From contig NZ_JARVRW010000008.1 in NCBI RefSeq assembly GCF_030209475.1, positions 1 to 64,000 of the forward strand: a DNA stretch of 64,000 bases, read 5' to 3'. The position numbers were made by a program, and so were the translations under genes. Shown here in pieces: positions 8,650 through 17,712 of this stretch; position 1 is the stretch's first letter, and each line of letters begins with the position of its first letter. Under the pieces are notes generated by a model. The model was not told the DNA's origin and did not search any database. It saw nothing but the letters and a program-made list of their open reading frames with translations. Origin of the DNA: Microbacterium sp. lyk4-40-TSB-66 (GTDB taxonomy: Bacteria > Actinomycetota > Actinomycetes > Actinomycetales > Microbacteriaceae).

Positions 8650-9843
8650 ATGCAGACAGCGGCCCGCGCGGGAGAGGTGTTCCTCGCGTTCCTCCGACTG
8701 GGGCTGACCTCGTTCGGCGGGCCCATCGCGCACCTCGGGTACTTCCGGGACGACCTCGTCGTGCGTCGGCGGTGGATGGACGACCGCGCGTACGCCGATC
8801 TGGTGGCGCTGTGCCAATTCCTGCCCGGGCCGGCGTCGAGTCAGGTCGGCTTCGCGATGGGGCTCCAGCGAGCAGGGGTGCTCGGTGCGCTCGCCGCCTT
8901 CGCGGCCTTCACCCTTCCCTCGGCGGTTCTGCTCGTGGCTTTCGCGAGCGGTGCGGCCGCGATCGGCGGCACCGTGGGCGAGGGCGTGCTCACCGGGCTG
9001 AAGGTCGTGGCCGTCGCGATCGTCGCGCACGCCGTGTGGGGCATGGCGAAGACGCTCACTCCCGATGCGCCGCGCGCGGGCATCGCGGTCGCGGCCCTCG
9101 CCCTCGCGCTGCTCCTGCCCGCAGCCCCGGGCCAGCTTGCCGCCCTCGCGGTCGGGGCGGTGGCGGGGCTCGCCCTGCGGGGTGGCGCCGACCCCACCGC
9201 CGCGGCCACGCTGCCGTCGTTCGGCGTGCGCCGGGGTGCCGCGATCGCCTGCCTCGTGTTGTTCGCGGGGGGACTGGTCGCGCTGCCGCTGCTCGCGGCA
9301 CTCACGGGGTCGGGAGCGGTGTCTCTGGTCGACGCGTTCTACCGCGCCGGGGCGCTGGTCTTCGGCGGCGGGCACGTCGCCCTCCCCCTGCTGCAGGCCG
9401 GTGTCGTGGACACCGGGTGGGTCTCGCCCGAGTCGTTCCTGGCGGGCTACGGCGCCGCCCAGGCGGTCCCCGGACCGCTCTTCACCTTCGCGGCGTACCT
9501 CGGGACCGTCTCGACGGTCGGGCCGGGCGGCATCTTGGGCGCGGCCCTCGCTCTCGGGGCGATCTTCCTCCCCGGCTTCCTCCTCCTCGTCGGCGTGCTG
9601 CCGTTCTGGGATGCCGTGCGCACACGTCCGCGCGTGCGGTCGGCGATGCGCGGGGCGAACGCCGCCGTCGTCGGCATCCTCGCCGGGGCGCTGTACTCGC
9701 CCGTCTTCACCACGGCGATCACGGGACCCGGTCCTCTCGTGCTCGCGGCGGTGGGCTTCGTGCTGCTGACCGCATTCAAGGTCCCGGCGTGGGCGGTCGT
9801 GCTCGTGGGCGCCGCGGGCGGGGTCGTCCTGGCGTTCGTGTGA
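8650..9843 (+). CDS. chrA: chromate transporter, long (two-domain) type
   Basis: A 397-residue membrane protein with two homologous CHR halves. The first holds LTSFGGPIAHLGYF near residue 20 and QFLPGPASSQ near 60. The second holds VFGGGHVALPLL near 235 and AQAVPGPLFTFAAY near 270. Such proteins export chromate, though many genomic copies have no proven chromate role. The ATG is preceded by GGAGGGAGG at good spacing; a TTG 30 bp upstream is a weaker alternative. About ten hydrophobic segments are visible. It has no regulator beside it. Confidence 0.87.
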   Translation: MQTAARAGEVFLAFLRLGLTSFGGPIAHLGYFRDDLVVRRRWMDDRAYADLVALCQFLPGPASSQVGFAMGLQRAGVLGALAAFAAFTLPSAVLLVAFASGAAAIGGTVGEGVLTGLKVVAVAIVAHAVWGMAKTLTPDAPRAGIAVAALALALLLPAAPGQLAALAVGAVAGLALRGGADPTAAATLPSFGVRRGAAIACLVLFAGGLVALPLLAALTGSGAVSLVDAFYRAGALVFGGGHVALPLLQAGVVDTGWVSPESFLAGYGAAQAVPGPLFTFAAYLGTVSTVGPGGILGAALALGAIFLPGFLLLVGVLPFWDAVRTRPRVRSAMRGANAAVVGILAGALYSPVFTTAITGPGPLVLAAVGFVLLTAFKVPAWAVVLVGAAGGVVLAFV

Positions 9844-9969
9844 CCGCCGCCCGCGCGCAGCACCTTCCGGCATCCTGAGACTCGTCTCCACGACGCGTGA
9901 CACCGGGTACCGGCGGTGCCAGGATGAGCGAACGGCGACGACGCCGCCGGTGTTTCGAGGGAGAGAACC

Positions 9970-11553
9970 GTGTTCCATAGCCCCCACCCGTCCGTCGAGG
10001 TCCCCGACCAGAGCATCTACGACTACCTGTTCGGCTCACTCGACGACGGCGACCTCGATCGCGTGGCACTGGTGGACCCGGCCAGTGGCGCCGAGACCAC
10101 CTATCGCGCCCTGCGCGCCCAGGTCGACGCCTTCGCGGGCGCGCTCGCCGCGCGTGGCGTCGGCACCGACACCGTCGTGGCGATGCTCTGCCCGAACGTG
10201 CCCGCCTTCGCAACGGTGTTCCACGGCATCCTGAGGCTCGGGGCCCCCATCACCACCATCAACTCCCTCTACACCGCGCACGAGATCGAGAACCAGCTGC
10301 GCGATGCCGAGGCGACCTGGCTCGTGACCGTGTCGCCGCTGCTGCCGCCGGCGTTGGAGGCGGCGCGCGCGGTCGGCATCCCCCATGACCGGATCATCGT
10401 GCTCGACGGCGCCGAGGGCCACCCCGATCTGCGTGCGCTACTGAGCGAGCAGCGGACGCCGCCCGAGGTCACCATCGACCCCGCCACGCACGTCGCGGTG
10501 CTTCCCTATTCGTCGGGCACGACCGGAGTGCCCAAGGGCGTGATGCTCTCGCACCGTAATCTCGTCGCGAACGTCCACCAGTGCCGTCCGGTCATCGAGA
10601 TCGACGCCGACGACCGGGTGCTGGCCGTGCTGCCGTTCTTCCACATCTACGGAATGACGGTGCTGCTGAACCTGGCGCTGCGCCAACGCGCGACCCTCGT
10701 CACGATGCCGCGGTTCGACCTCATGGAGTTCCTCCGCGTCATCCAGGACCACCGCTGCACGTTCCTCTTCATCGCCCCGCCCATCGCCGTGGCCCTCGCG
10801 AAGCACCCGGCCGTCGAGCAGTTCGACCTCTCGAGCGTGCACAGCGTCTTCTCGGGCGCGGCTCCCCTCGACGGCGAAACGGCCGAGACCGCGGGGCGGC
10901 GCATCGGCGCGCGTTTCTTCCAGGGCTACGGCATGAGCGAGCTCAGCCCGGTGTCGCACGCCATCCCGCCGGAGGGAGGGATGCCGGTCAGCTCGGTCGG
11001 CGTGCTCATCCCGAACTGCGACGCCAAGCTCGTAGACCCCGACACCGGTGCCGAGATCGAGGAGCACGGCGACGACGGCCTGACCGCACCGGGCGAGATC
11101 TGGGTGCGCGGACCGAATGTCATGCTCGGCTACCTGAACCGGCCCGACGCGACCGCCGAGACCCTCGACGCCGACGGGTTCCTGCACACCGGCGACATCG
11201 GCGTGCACCACGTCGACGGGTACTTCACCATCGTCGACCGGCTCAAAGAACTGATCAAGTACCACGGCTACCAGATCGCCCCGGCTGAGCTGGAGGCCCT
11301 GTTGCTCTCGCATCCGAAGATCCAGGATGCCGCCGTCATCGGCGTCCACGGCGACGACGGCGAGGAGATCCCGAAGGCATTCGTCGTGACCGCACCGGAT
11401 GCCGGCCTGTCGGCCGAGGAAGTCATGACGTTCGTGTCGGGGCAGGTGGCGCCGCACAAGAAGGTGCGCCGCGTGGAGTTCATCGACATGATTCCCAAGT
11501 CCACCTCGGGCAAGATCCTGCGGAAGGACCTGCGCGCCCGCGAGGCCGCCTGA
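9970..11553 (+). CDS. 4-coumarate-CoA-ligase-like acyl-CoA synthetase
   Basis: A 527-residue ANL-superfamily adenylating enzyme that activates a carboxylic acid with ATP and joins it to CoA. The AMP-binding P-loop YSSGTTGVPKGVM lies near 178, the GYGMSE motif near 318, the hinge DRLKELIKYHGYQ near 425 and the catalytic lysine region KSTSGKILRKDL at the C-terminus. The 4-coumarate/aryl-acid CoA ligase clade fits best from overall pattern, but fatty or other aryl acids are possible. The GTG start has GAGGGAGAG just upstream. It is monocistronic and ends before a strong bidirectional hairpin. Confidence 0.87.
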   Translation: MFHSPHPSVEVPDQSIYDYLFGSLDDGDLDRVALVDPASGAETTYRALRAQVDAFAGALAARGVGTDTVVAMLCPNVPAFATVFHGILRLGAPITTINSLYTAHEIENQLRDAEATWLVTVSPLLPPALEAARAVGIPHDRIIVLDGAEGHPDLRALLSEQRTPPEVTIDPATHVAVLPYSSGTTGVPKGVMLSHRNLVANVHQCRPVIEIDADDRVLAVLPFFHIYGMTVLLNLALRQRATLVTMPRFDLMEFLRVIQDHRCTFLFIAPPIAVALAKHPAVEQFDLSSVHSVFSGAAPLDGETAETAGRRIGARFFQGYGMSELSPVSHAIPPEGGMPVSSVGVLIPNCDAKLVDPDTGAEIEEHGDDGLTAPGEIWVRGPNVMLGYLNRPDATAETLDADGFLHTGDIGVHHVDGYFTIVDRLKELIKYHGYQIAPAELEALLLSHPKIQDAAVIGVHGDDGEEIPKAFVVTAPDAGLSAEEVMTFVSGQVAPHKKVRRVEFIDMIPKSTSGKILRKDLRAREAA

Positions 11554-11644
11554 CGACGGGGCGGCGCCCGCGGCGGGGTGGACGCCCGCGGCGGGGCGAC
11601 GCAGCGCGGGTGCGGCGCCGTGTCAGCATCCCTCCGTCCTCCTC

Positions 11645-11717
11645 GTCCCACTTATAGCGGTGCATGTCCCACTTGTGGCGGGTGGCGGCGGCGCTGACCC
11701 ACCAGAAGTGGGACATG
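11645..11717. repeat. direct and inverted copies of a TCCCACTT motif
   Basis: GTCCCACTT(A/G)T(A)GCGG occurs twice in direct order, at about 11,645 and 11,666. The second copy, CATGTCCCACTT (11,663-11,674), has a perfect 12-bp inverted partner AAGTGGGACATG (11,706-11,717) across a 31-bp loop. The segment lies between two convergent genes upstream of their shared terminator. It could be a mobile palindromic element or a folded RNA. Short peptides rich in SHxW and KWD appear in several frames only because of the repeats. Confidence 0.6.
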
Positions 11718-11807
11718 GATGCCGGGTCAGGGGCGTCTCGTGCGAGCGCGGTGACTTCGAGGTTGCTGCGGGAGCCGGTGCGAGCCGCGACCACGTCCAG
11801 AAGACGC

Positions 11808-11845
11808 CGAAGGGCGGGGGCGTCTCGCGACACCCCCGCCCTTCG
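11808..11845. terminator. bidirectional hairpin terminator
   Basis: CGAAGGGCGGGGG (11,808-11,820) pairs perfectly with CCCCCGCCCTTCG (11,833-11,845) over a 12-nt loop. It lies between the convergent CoA-ligase and MFS genes and can serve both. Confidence 0.75.
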
Positions 11846-11856
11846 TTCGCATCGCG

Positions 11857-13917
11857 TCAGGGGGTCAGCAGTGCGCCCGTGTGCGTCGCGGCCTCGGCGG
11901 CGCGCTTCTCCTCGTCCTCCTTGCCGCGGCGCTCGTCGGCGGCTTCCTGCAGCGCGGACTTGGCCCGCAGCGGCGGGGTGCGGAAGAACAGCGACAGCAC
12001 GAAGGCGAGCAGCACGACACCCATCGCCACCCAGTAGACGCTCGTCGCGGAGGAGTTGAAGCCCACGAGGAAGGGCTTGGTCAGTCGCGCGTCGGCGCCC
12101 ACCAGGAACGACGTGTCATCCAGCGTCGATCCGCCGATCGAGGTGTCCTGGTCTCCCGAGGTGAACTGGTCGGTCAGGGTGGTGGCCACGTTGTCGACGA
12201 ACGCCGTCCGGTCTGCGGCGTCGGAGAAGTCGAGGCTGACCGAGCCGTCGGAGCCGATGCGCGCGACCGGCACCTGCTGCTGGATCTGCACCGTCGCGGC
12301 CGAGATCGCCTGCGCGACCGCGGCCTGCGTCGCCTGCGCCTGAGCCGCGGCGGGGATCTGACCCGCCGCCACCTGCTGCGCCACGGCCTGGGTCGCCGCC
12401 TGCGTCGCCTGCTGCACGCCCTGCTGCACCTGCTGGGTCACGGCATCCGTCGTCTGGGTCACGATCGGGGTGTAGATCGACGACATGATCTTCTCGTTCG
12501 CGGGCGCGGAGGCCGTCGCGGGGTCGAAGGCGGCGTCGAGAGCGTCGGTCAGGGTCGCGCGGTCGCCGAACGAACCGATGATGTTCGAGGGCATCAGCGT
12601 GAACAGCAGCGACAGCAGCACGGCGGTACCGAGGGTTCCACCGATCTGACGGAAGAAGGTCGAGCCGCTGGTGGCCACACCCATGTCGCGCACGCCGACG
12701 GAGTTCTGGCTGGCGATCGTCAGCGTCTGCATGAGCTGGCCGAGGCCGAGACCGATGACGAGCATCGCGATCGCGACGTGCCAGTACGGGCTGTCGTACT
12801 TCAGGAACGTCAGCAGGAAGAAGCCGAGCGACATCAACGCCGTGCCCAGGATCGGGAACATGCGGTACCGCCCGGTGCGCGCGATGATCTGACCGCTCGC
12901 GATGGAGGCGATCATGAGTCCGAGGATCATCGGCAGCATCTCGAAGCCGCTCTGGGTGGGCGTCGATCCGAGCACGAGCTGCAGGTAGAGCGGCAGCGTC
13001 AGCATCGCGCCGAACATGCCGAAGCCGACCAGCACGCCGATGACGGTGGCCATCGAGAACGTCGGCGAGCGGAAGAGCTTCAGCGGGATGAGCGCGTCGT
13101 CCTTCATCTTGGTTTCGGCGATGACGAAGGCCAGGATGCCGAGGGCTCCCACGACGTAGCAGGCGAGGGCGATGGGCGATCCCCAGCCCCACTCGCGGCC
13201 CTGCTCGGCGACGAGGAGCAGCGGGACGAGCGCGACGATGACCGTCGTGGCGCCCCACCAGTCGATGCGCACCGAGTGACGGGGCTGCTTGGGGATGTGC
13301 AGGAACCGCCATACGATGGCCAGCGCCACGATGCCGATCGGCACGTTGATGAGGAAGACCCAGCGCCATCCGGTGATGAAGAGGATCTCGTTGGCGCCCG
13401 CGAACAGGCCGCCGACGAGCGGGCCGATCACGCTGGAGATGCCGAAGACGGCGAGGAAGTAGCCCTGGTACTTCGCGCGTTCGCGCGGGGCGAGGATGTC
13501 GCCCATGATCGCGAGCGGCATCGACATGAGGCCACCGGCGCCCAGGCCCTGAATGGCGCGGAACGCGGCGAGCTCGACCATCGAGGTGGAGAAGCTGGCG
13601 AGCACCGAGCCGATGATGAAGATGAGGATGGCGATGAGGAACAGCGGGCGCCGACCGAAGATGTCGGAGAGCTTGCCGTAGATCGGCGTCGAGATGGTCG
13701 ACACGATGAGGTACGCCGTGGTGACCCACGCCTGCAAGCTCAGGCCCTGCAGGTCATCGCCGATCGTGCGGATCGAGGTGCCCACCACGGTCTGGTCGAG
13801 GGCGGACAAGAACATGCCGGCCATGAGGCCGAAGATCACGAACATGATCATGCGGTGGGTCATGACCGTGTCGGTGGCGGCGGTGTGCGCGCGCCTGCTG
13901 GTGGTGATGTCTGACAT
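11857..13917 (-). CDS. MFS drug exporter, DHA2 (14-TM, EmrB/QacA) family
   Basis: A 686-residue proton-driven multidrug exporter in the inner membrane. The ATG is preceded by AAGAGGA; the open frame extends 80 codons further upstream without homology. The first helix carries MFLSALDQTVVGTS, the DHA2 motif D1, and GKLSDIFGRRP is motif A in the first loop. Unusually, between the penultimate and last helices (about 500-650) there is a ~150-residue extracytoplasmic insertion. It begins with a Gln/Ala-rich helical stretch with heptad-like spacing (QQVQQGVQQATQAA...) and continues as a compact segment. Upstream there is a palindrome that looks like a repressor operator. Confidence 0.9.
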   Translation of the reverse strand: MSDITTSRRAHTAATDTVMTHRMIMFVIFGLMAGMFLSALDQTVVGTSIRTIGDDLQGLSLQAWVTTAYLIVSTISTPIYGKLSDIFGRRPLFLIAILIFIIGSVLASFSTSMVELAAFRAIQGLGAGGLMSMPLAIMGDILAPRERAKYQGYFLAVFGISSVIGPLVGGLFAGANEILFITGWRWVFLINVPIGIVALAIVWRFLHIPKQPRHSVRIDWWGATTVIVALVPLLLVAEQGREWGWGSPIALACYVVGALGILAFVIAETKMKDDALIPLKLFRSPTFSMATVIGVLVGFGMFGAMLTLPLYLQLVLGSTPTQSGFEMLPMILGLMIASIASGQIIARTGRYRMFPILGTALMSLGFFLLTFLKYDSPYWHVAIAMLVIGLGLGQLMQTLTIASQNSVGVRDMGVATSGSTFFRQIGGTLGTAVLLSLLFTLMPSNIIGSFGDRATLTDALDAAFDPATASAPANEKIMSSIYTPIVTQTTDAVTQQVQQGVQQATQAATQAVAQQVAAGQIPAAAQAQATQAAVAQAISAATVQIQQQVPVARIGSDGSVSLDFSDAADRTAFVDNVATTLTDQFTSGDQDTSIGGSTLDDTSFLVGADARLTKPFLVGFNSSATSVYWVAMGVVLLAFVLSLFFRTPPLRAKSALQEAADERRGKEDEEKRAAEAATHTGALLTP

Positions 13918-13977
13918 CGGGTCCTCTTCACGAGAAGGCCTGGCGGACGGCAGGAAGGCTCGGTCGGGCGCCAGGTG

Positions 13978-13997
13978 TTTGCTAAAAGTCAAGCAAA
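13978..13997 (-). promoter_or_regulatory. operator-like palindrome and -35 of the MFS exporter
   Basis: TTTGCT-N8-AGCAAA is a perfect 6-bp inverted repeat about 60 bp upstream of the MFS start. Read on the minus strand it contains TTGACT, a plausible -35 hexamer. The arrangement suggests repression by a TetR- or MarR-type regulator encoded elsewhere, since none lies next to the gene. Confidence 0.5.
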
Positions 13998-14104
13998 TAG
14001 TAGCGCGGTCCGGCGTCGGCGGAAACCATCGGTCCTGTGCGCGGGCGATGAACCCGCACAGCGGCCAGTGCGATGCGGGCCGCCGGGGAGTGGGCGGACG
14101 GTCA

Positions 14105-14360
14105 GCGAAGTGCGCCGACTCCGCTGAACTGCCTCGATCGCGGCTGACGTTGTGCACATCGCTGAGGTCGTGAGCCGAGCCGGCTCCGACAGGCGCCGGG
14201 AAGTGGGGTGCGGGGCGTGCGGCGTGGTGCCGGGGGAGCGGGGCCGGGGGAGTGCACGGTGCCGGGCTGACCCATCCTCAGTGATGTGCGCAAAGTACGC
14301 CGGATGGCGTCAATCGCAGCTGAACTTGTGCACGTTGCTGAGGTTGTGAGCGAGGCAGGC
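14105..14360. repeat. two imperfect ~75-bp direct repeats
   Basis: The segment 14,105-14,182 (core TTGTGCACATCGCTGAGGTCG) recurs at 14,290-14,360 (core TTGTGCACGTTGCTGAGGTTG), with flanking GTGCGC.A.T.CGCCG and GAGC(C)GAG(G)C blocks shared. They sit in the gene-free stretch between the MFS gene and the tRNA-Phe remnant, that is at the chromosomal edge of the islands. Their origin is unknown; no convincing gene lies in this 786-bp interval. Confidence 0.6.
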
Positions 14361-14430
14361 GCGGGAGGGCGGCCGTTCAGCGGCATCCGGAAGCAAAAGT
14401 CCCCAATGAAGAGAAGCCTCACGAGGGACC

Positions 14431-14474
14431 GTGGGCCCCGACGGGCTTCGATCCCGCGACCTCGCGATCTTCAG
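14431..14474 (-). other. decayed tRNA-Phe 3' fragment (old attachment site)
   Basis: This 44-bp stretch matches the 3' half of the intact tRNA-Phe at 27,882-27,954 with about five substitutions and one inserted base. The match ends in the anticodon loop (TCTTCAG). After the match, GTTG.ATGCG...GTGCTC continues in a way that resembles the sequence after the second fragment at 17,712. It looks like the left attachment site of the outermost, oldest island integrated into tRNA-Phe. Confidence 0.7.
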
Positions 14475-14703
14475 TTGGATGCGGTGGGGCAGCGGGTGCT
14501 CTTTGGTCGCCGTCTGCCGCGTAAGTCTGCGGCAGTTGCCTTGGTTGGTCGCGGCCGGTTGAGGGTGTCGTCAGGGGACGTGTCGGCACCGAACCGCCGC
14601 CGCCCCCAGCGGTCACTCGGATCCGTGCTGAGAGCGGATACGATCCTACGGAATCCGCGTCTTCGCGCGGCGGCATCAATCGTTCGCACGCGAACTTTCG
14701 AGG

Positions 14704-15774
14704 ATGGACCACGGCGTGACTATGAACGCGGCGCTTGCCCTGGAAGGGCGTATTCTGCCAAACGGATGGCTGGTAGGTCCAGTGCGAGTTCCGGCGAGTG
14801 ACGCCACGGGGGGAGTCTTCAGCGTCTCATATCCCGTTTCGAAGGACGACGGCACGCAGGGGTTCTTGAAAGTACTCAACCTCGGGTTGGCGATGCAACA
14901 GCAAGACGTCGTGGGCACGCTGCTGTGGATGACATCCCAGTTCTCTGCTGAACGTGACCTCTGCGTCATGTGCGGGGAACGCCGTCTGTCCAAGATCGTG
15001 ACGGCGATCGATCACGGCTCATTACAGCTCGCGGAGTACGCGCCCCTTTCATCGGTGTCATACATCGTCTTTGAGATGGCGACCCACGATGTGCGACGGG
15101 CGATGTCGCTGCACGCGGAACTTGACGAGGTAATCAGGCTTGAGTACCTGCACAGTATTGCGATGGGCTTGCGTCAGCTACACGGGATCAAGGTCGCGCA
15201 TCAGGACCTAAAGCCTTCGAACTTCCTGGTCTTTCCCCCGGGAACGGACGGTCGCGCCACCGGGAAGATCGCGGACCTGGGGAGGGCTTATCGTGCGGAC
15301 CAACCGAACTCTCTCGACTCCGAGACAATCCCGGGCGATCGGAACTACGCTCCGCCTGAGCAGCTTTACCGATATTCGGTTCCTGACGAGCGGGGCCGCC
15401 GCTACGGCGCTGATCTTTTCCAGTTGGGCAACATGGTCTGCTTTTTGTTCACGGGCCGCACCATGAACGCGATGCTCGGTCGTGTGCTCGATCCACAGTT
15501 GCACTGGCGCAAGTACGGGGACAGCTATCAGACCGTGCTTCCCTATCTGGAAGAGGCGTACTCCCGTATCGTCGCAAAACTGGAGGAGAAGCTGACGTCT
15601 AGTGCAGGTCGTGACGTCGTGCGAATAGTAGCTTACTTGTGTGAACCTGACTATGAAAAGCGGGGGCATCCAGGCGCGCGTAAGCAGGCGTATGGATCGC
15701 CGTATGGCCTGGAGCGCGTTATATCTGACTTCGATCTGGCAGCACGCCGTGCGGCCGCACGAGTCAATAGATGA
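14704..15774 (+). CDS. Ser/Thr protein kinase-like protein (island cargo)
   Basis: A 356-residue cytosolic protein with a eukaryotic-type kinase domain. The ATP-anchoring lysine is likely K56 in FLKVLNL. The catalytic loop is HQDLKPSN (D168, N173), the metal aspartate is D191 in ADLGRAY (DLG instead of DFG), and the APE motif appears as APPE (E219). The glycine loop is poorly conserved (DATGGVFSVSY). No transmembrane or PASTA segments follow, unlike housekeeping PknB. Its stop overlaps the start of the TPR gene by 4 bp (ATGA), so the two are translationally coupled. ATG at 14,722 is an alternative start. G+C is lower than in neighbours. It was probably brought by the outer tRNA-Phe island; substrate unknown. 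Confidence 0.8.
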   Translation: MDHGVTMNAALALEGRILPNGWLVGPVRVPASDATGGVFSVSYPVSKDDGTQGFLKVLNLGLAMQQQDVVGTLLWMTSQFSAERDLCVMCGERRLSKIVTAIDHGSLQLAEYAPLSSVSYIVFEMATHDVRRAMSLHAELDEVIRLEYLHSIAMGLRQLHGIKVAHQDLKPSNFLVFPPGTDGRATGKIADLGRAYRADQPNSLDSETIPGDRNYAPPEQLYRYSVPDERGRRYGADLFQLGNMVCFLFTGRTMNAMLGRVLDPQLHWRKYGDSYQTVLPYLEEAYSRIVAKLEEKLTSSAGRDVVRIVAYLCEPDYEKRGHPGARKQAYGSPYGLERVISDFDLAARRAAARVNR

Positions 15775-17261
15775 GCCTGCAACCCGCGGACCCGGAGCGG
15801 CAGCTCGTACCGAGATGGCGGTCGTTTCGGCGCTCCACCAGAGCCGCTGAGCTTGACTCGATCTCGGCAGCAGAGGCACAGGCGAATGAGGGGCTCGATC
15901 GTCTGCGTGACGAAGTAAAGGCAGACCCCGAAGATGTTTGGATTCGTGCTGACTTGCTCAGCGCGCTCTTGGCTGAACAAGAACCTCGTGCAGAAGTTCT
16001 CGAGGTCGCTGAGAGCCTCCTGGACCGGGCGGAGGAATCATCACTCCGAGAATTTGCCGAGTCAGTACTTGCGACGCCGCGGGATGACCAGGCTGAGCTA
16101 AATTCCGGTCTGGTCGAGGACGCACGAGCGCGCGCCATCCGAACAGTGCGTCGTTCGCGAACACTATTGATGCTTCGTCCACGCGACGGGGTCACACGCG
16201 TTGATCTCGCGCTCGCACATACCGTTCTCGGCAATCGAGCCACAGCTAGGCGGGAAATGCTGATTGCCCTATCCGTCAGCCCCGATAGCCGATTTGTGCT
16301 TCGCAGCGCTGCCGCGTTCTTTGCATCGACTGATGAGCCTGAAATTGCGTATGCGGCACTGATTAGGAGTGCTGGGAGGCGACACGACCCCTGGTTGGCG
16401 TCCGCCGCGCTTGCCGTCGGTGATCTCGCAGACGTTCGAGTTGATGTGAGGAGTGCGCGAGAACTACTTGAGCCCGGCCGTTTCCACGAGAGAGCAGTCT
16501 CGGAGTTAGCAGGACAACTTGGCACCCTCGAAGCCGCAGCGGGACGTCTTCGACCCAGTCGTTTGTTGTTCGAGCGTTCAGTGGTGGATCCAAACGAGAA
16601 CGCGCTTGCTCAGGCTGAATGGGCAGTTGAGGCGGTAAATCTCCGGCTGGAGCCAGTGGCGCTGAATGGAGCTGACGAGGCGCGCTTCCGGGAGGCGTCG
16701 AGAGATGGTTCGTGGGATGCTGCTCTCACCGCGAGCATTGCTTGGCAACAGGATCAGCCGTTCTCGAAGGACGCTGCGCTCGCTGCGTCCTACGTCGCGG
16801 AGATGGGCGTGGGAGACCATGGGGCGGCACTCAGTTCCGCGAAGTTGGGGCTGATGTCCAATCCGGGTGACGCGATGTTGAGCAACAATGCTGCTTACGC
16901 TGCGATCGCGCTCGGAATGTTCGATGATGCAGAGCATTTCCTACGCGTAGATACTGGGGGTCTCGACGTCGAGGAATTCAACGTTCTTGTCGCCACGCGG
17001 GGATTCCTCGCTTTCCGTCGCGACCACGCCGAGGAAGGCCGAAGGCTCTACTCGGATGCTATTGAGGGCTTTGTCTCCGAACGCCTCGCTCAGCACACCG
17101 CATTGGCTGTGTGTCTGTGGGGGATTGAGGAGGCTCGGATCGGTTCAGTAGTCGCAGCTCAGCTGCTGAGTGTCGCGCAGAAGGCTGTAGAGCGGGCTCC
17201 ATCACCCGACACCGCGGAACAACTTGCACGATTCGAACGCGTAATGCTCGGCAAAGGATAG
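15771..17261 (+). CDS. TPR-like alpha-helical repeat protein paired with the kinase
   Basis: A 496-residue soluble protein made of helical repeats. AHTVLGNRATARREMLIAL, RLLFERSVVDPNENALAQAEWA, LSSAKLGLMSNPGDAMLSNNAA and AFRRDHAEEGRRLYSDAIE have tetratricopeptide-repeat spacing with the small-residue pattern. The N-terminal ~100 residues are acidic and also helical. There is no catalytic motif I recognise. The ATGA overlap with the kinase gene means the pair is made together, and the TPR protein may be the kinase's substrate, sensor or scaffold. I do not know a named system with exactly this pair. The function is unassigned. Confidence 0.72.
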   Translation: MSLQPADPERQLVPRWRSFRRSTRAAELDSISAAEAQANEGLDRLRDEVKADPEDVWIRADLLSALLAEQEPRAEVLEVAESLLDRAEESSLREFAESVLATPRDDQAELNSGLVEDARARAIRTVRRSRTLLMLRPRDGVTRVDLALAHTVLGNRATARREMLIALSVSPDSRFVLRSAAAFFASTDEPEIAYAALIRSAGRRHDPWLASAALAVGDLADVRVDVRSARELLEPGRFHERAVSELAGQLGTLEAAAGRLRPSRLLFERSVVDPNENALAQAEWAVEAVNLRLEPVALNGADEARFREASRDGSWDAALTASIAWQQDQPFSKDAALAASYVAEMGVGDHGAALSSAKLGLMSNPGDAMLSNNAAYAAIALGMFDDAEHFLRVDTGGLDVEEFNVLVATRGFLAFRRDHAEEGRRLYSDAIEGFVSERLAQHTALAVCLWGIEEARIGSVVAAQLLSVAQKAVERAPSPDTAEQLARFERVMLGKG

Positions 17262-17664
17262 TTGTCGCCGGTTCGGTTTGCCGCGAGCGAGGACCGGAGA
17301 CACCGCAGCTGGCGGCAAGATATCGGTCGCCGTCAATGAGATGTCCAGCTGGCGCGCTGAGCCTGGTGACTCGCGCGAAGCTGCGGCCAGCGCACGTGCA
17401 GATCACCACGCAGGTTCGGTGGATAGTTGCCGCGCGGCAAGTCGAACCGGGCGCGAAGTTGCCTGTCGAGTCTGAACTTGTCGAGAGATTCGGCGTCTAG
17501 CGGATGACCGTGGACGAGGGTCTACGGGTGCTAGGTCGGAGCGCTCATACGATTGCGGAGCCGGAGCATCCGATTCGCGTGCAGAAACTGCCCCTCAACA
17601 GGGCAAAGCAAAACCCCCGCGGATAAAAGCTCCGCGAGGGTTTCTGGGGTGACGTAATGATCAC
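17262..17664. other. gene-free junction between the two islands
   Basis: I see no supportable gene here. The interval ends with a hairpin at about 17,610-17,643 (AACCCCCGCGGA...TCCGCGAGGGTT). This is a diverged copy of the hairpin that follows the intact tRNA-Phe at about 27,827-27,860 and is probably the duplicated tRNA terminator. The first ~200 bp show only short GC-rich inverted motifs. Confidence 0.6.
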
Positions 17665-17712
17665 CCGTGTGGCTCCGACGGGCGTCGATCCCGTGACCTC
17701 ACGATTTTCAGT
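17665..17712 (-). other. attachment site, left end of inner island (tRNA-Phe 3' copy)
   Basis: A 48-bp stretch is identical to 27,877-27,924. It covers the 3' half of tRNA-Phe from the anticodon loop through the T arm and acceptor strand, plus 5 bp beyond. Imperfect identity continues about 80 bp to the left through the terminator hairpin. Together with the integrase gene inside, it defines an inner island of about 10.2 kb. Confidence 0.88.

Noticed and set aside
14102..14422. Open frame in the gap left of the old attachment site
   Set aside because: No start signal, no recognisable segment, and it spans imperfect direct repeats.
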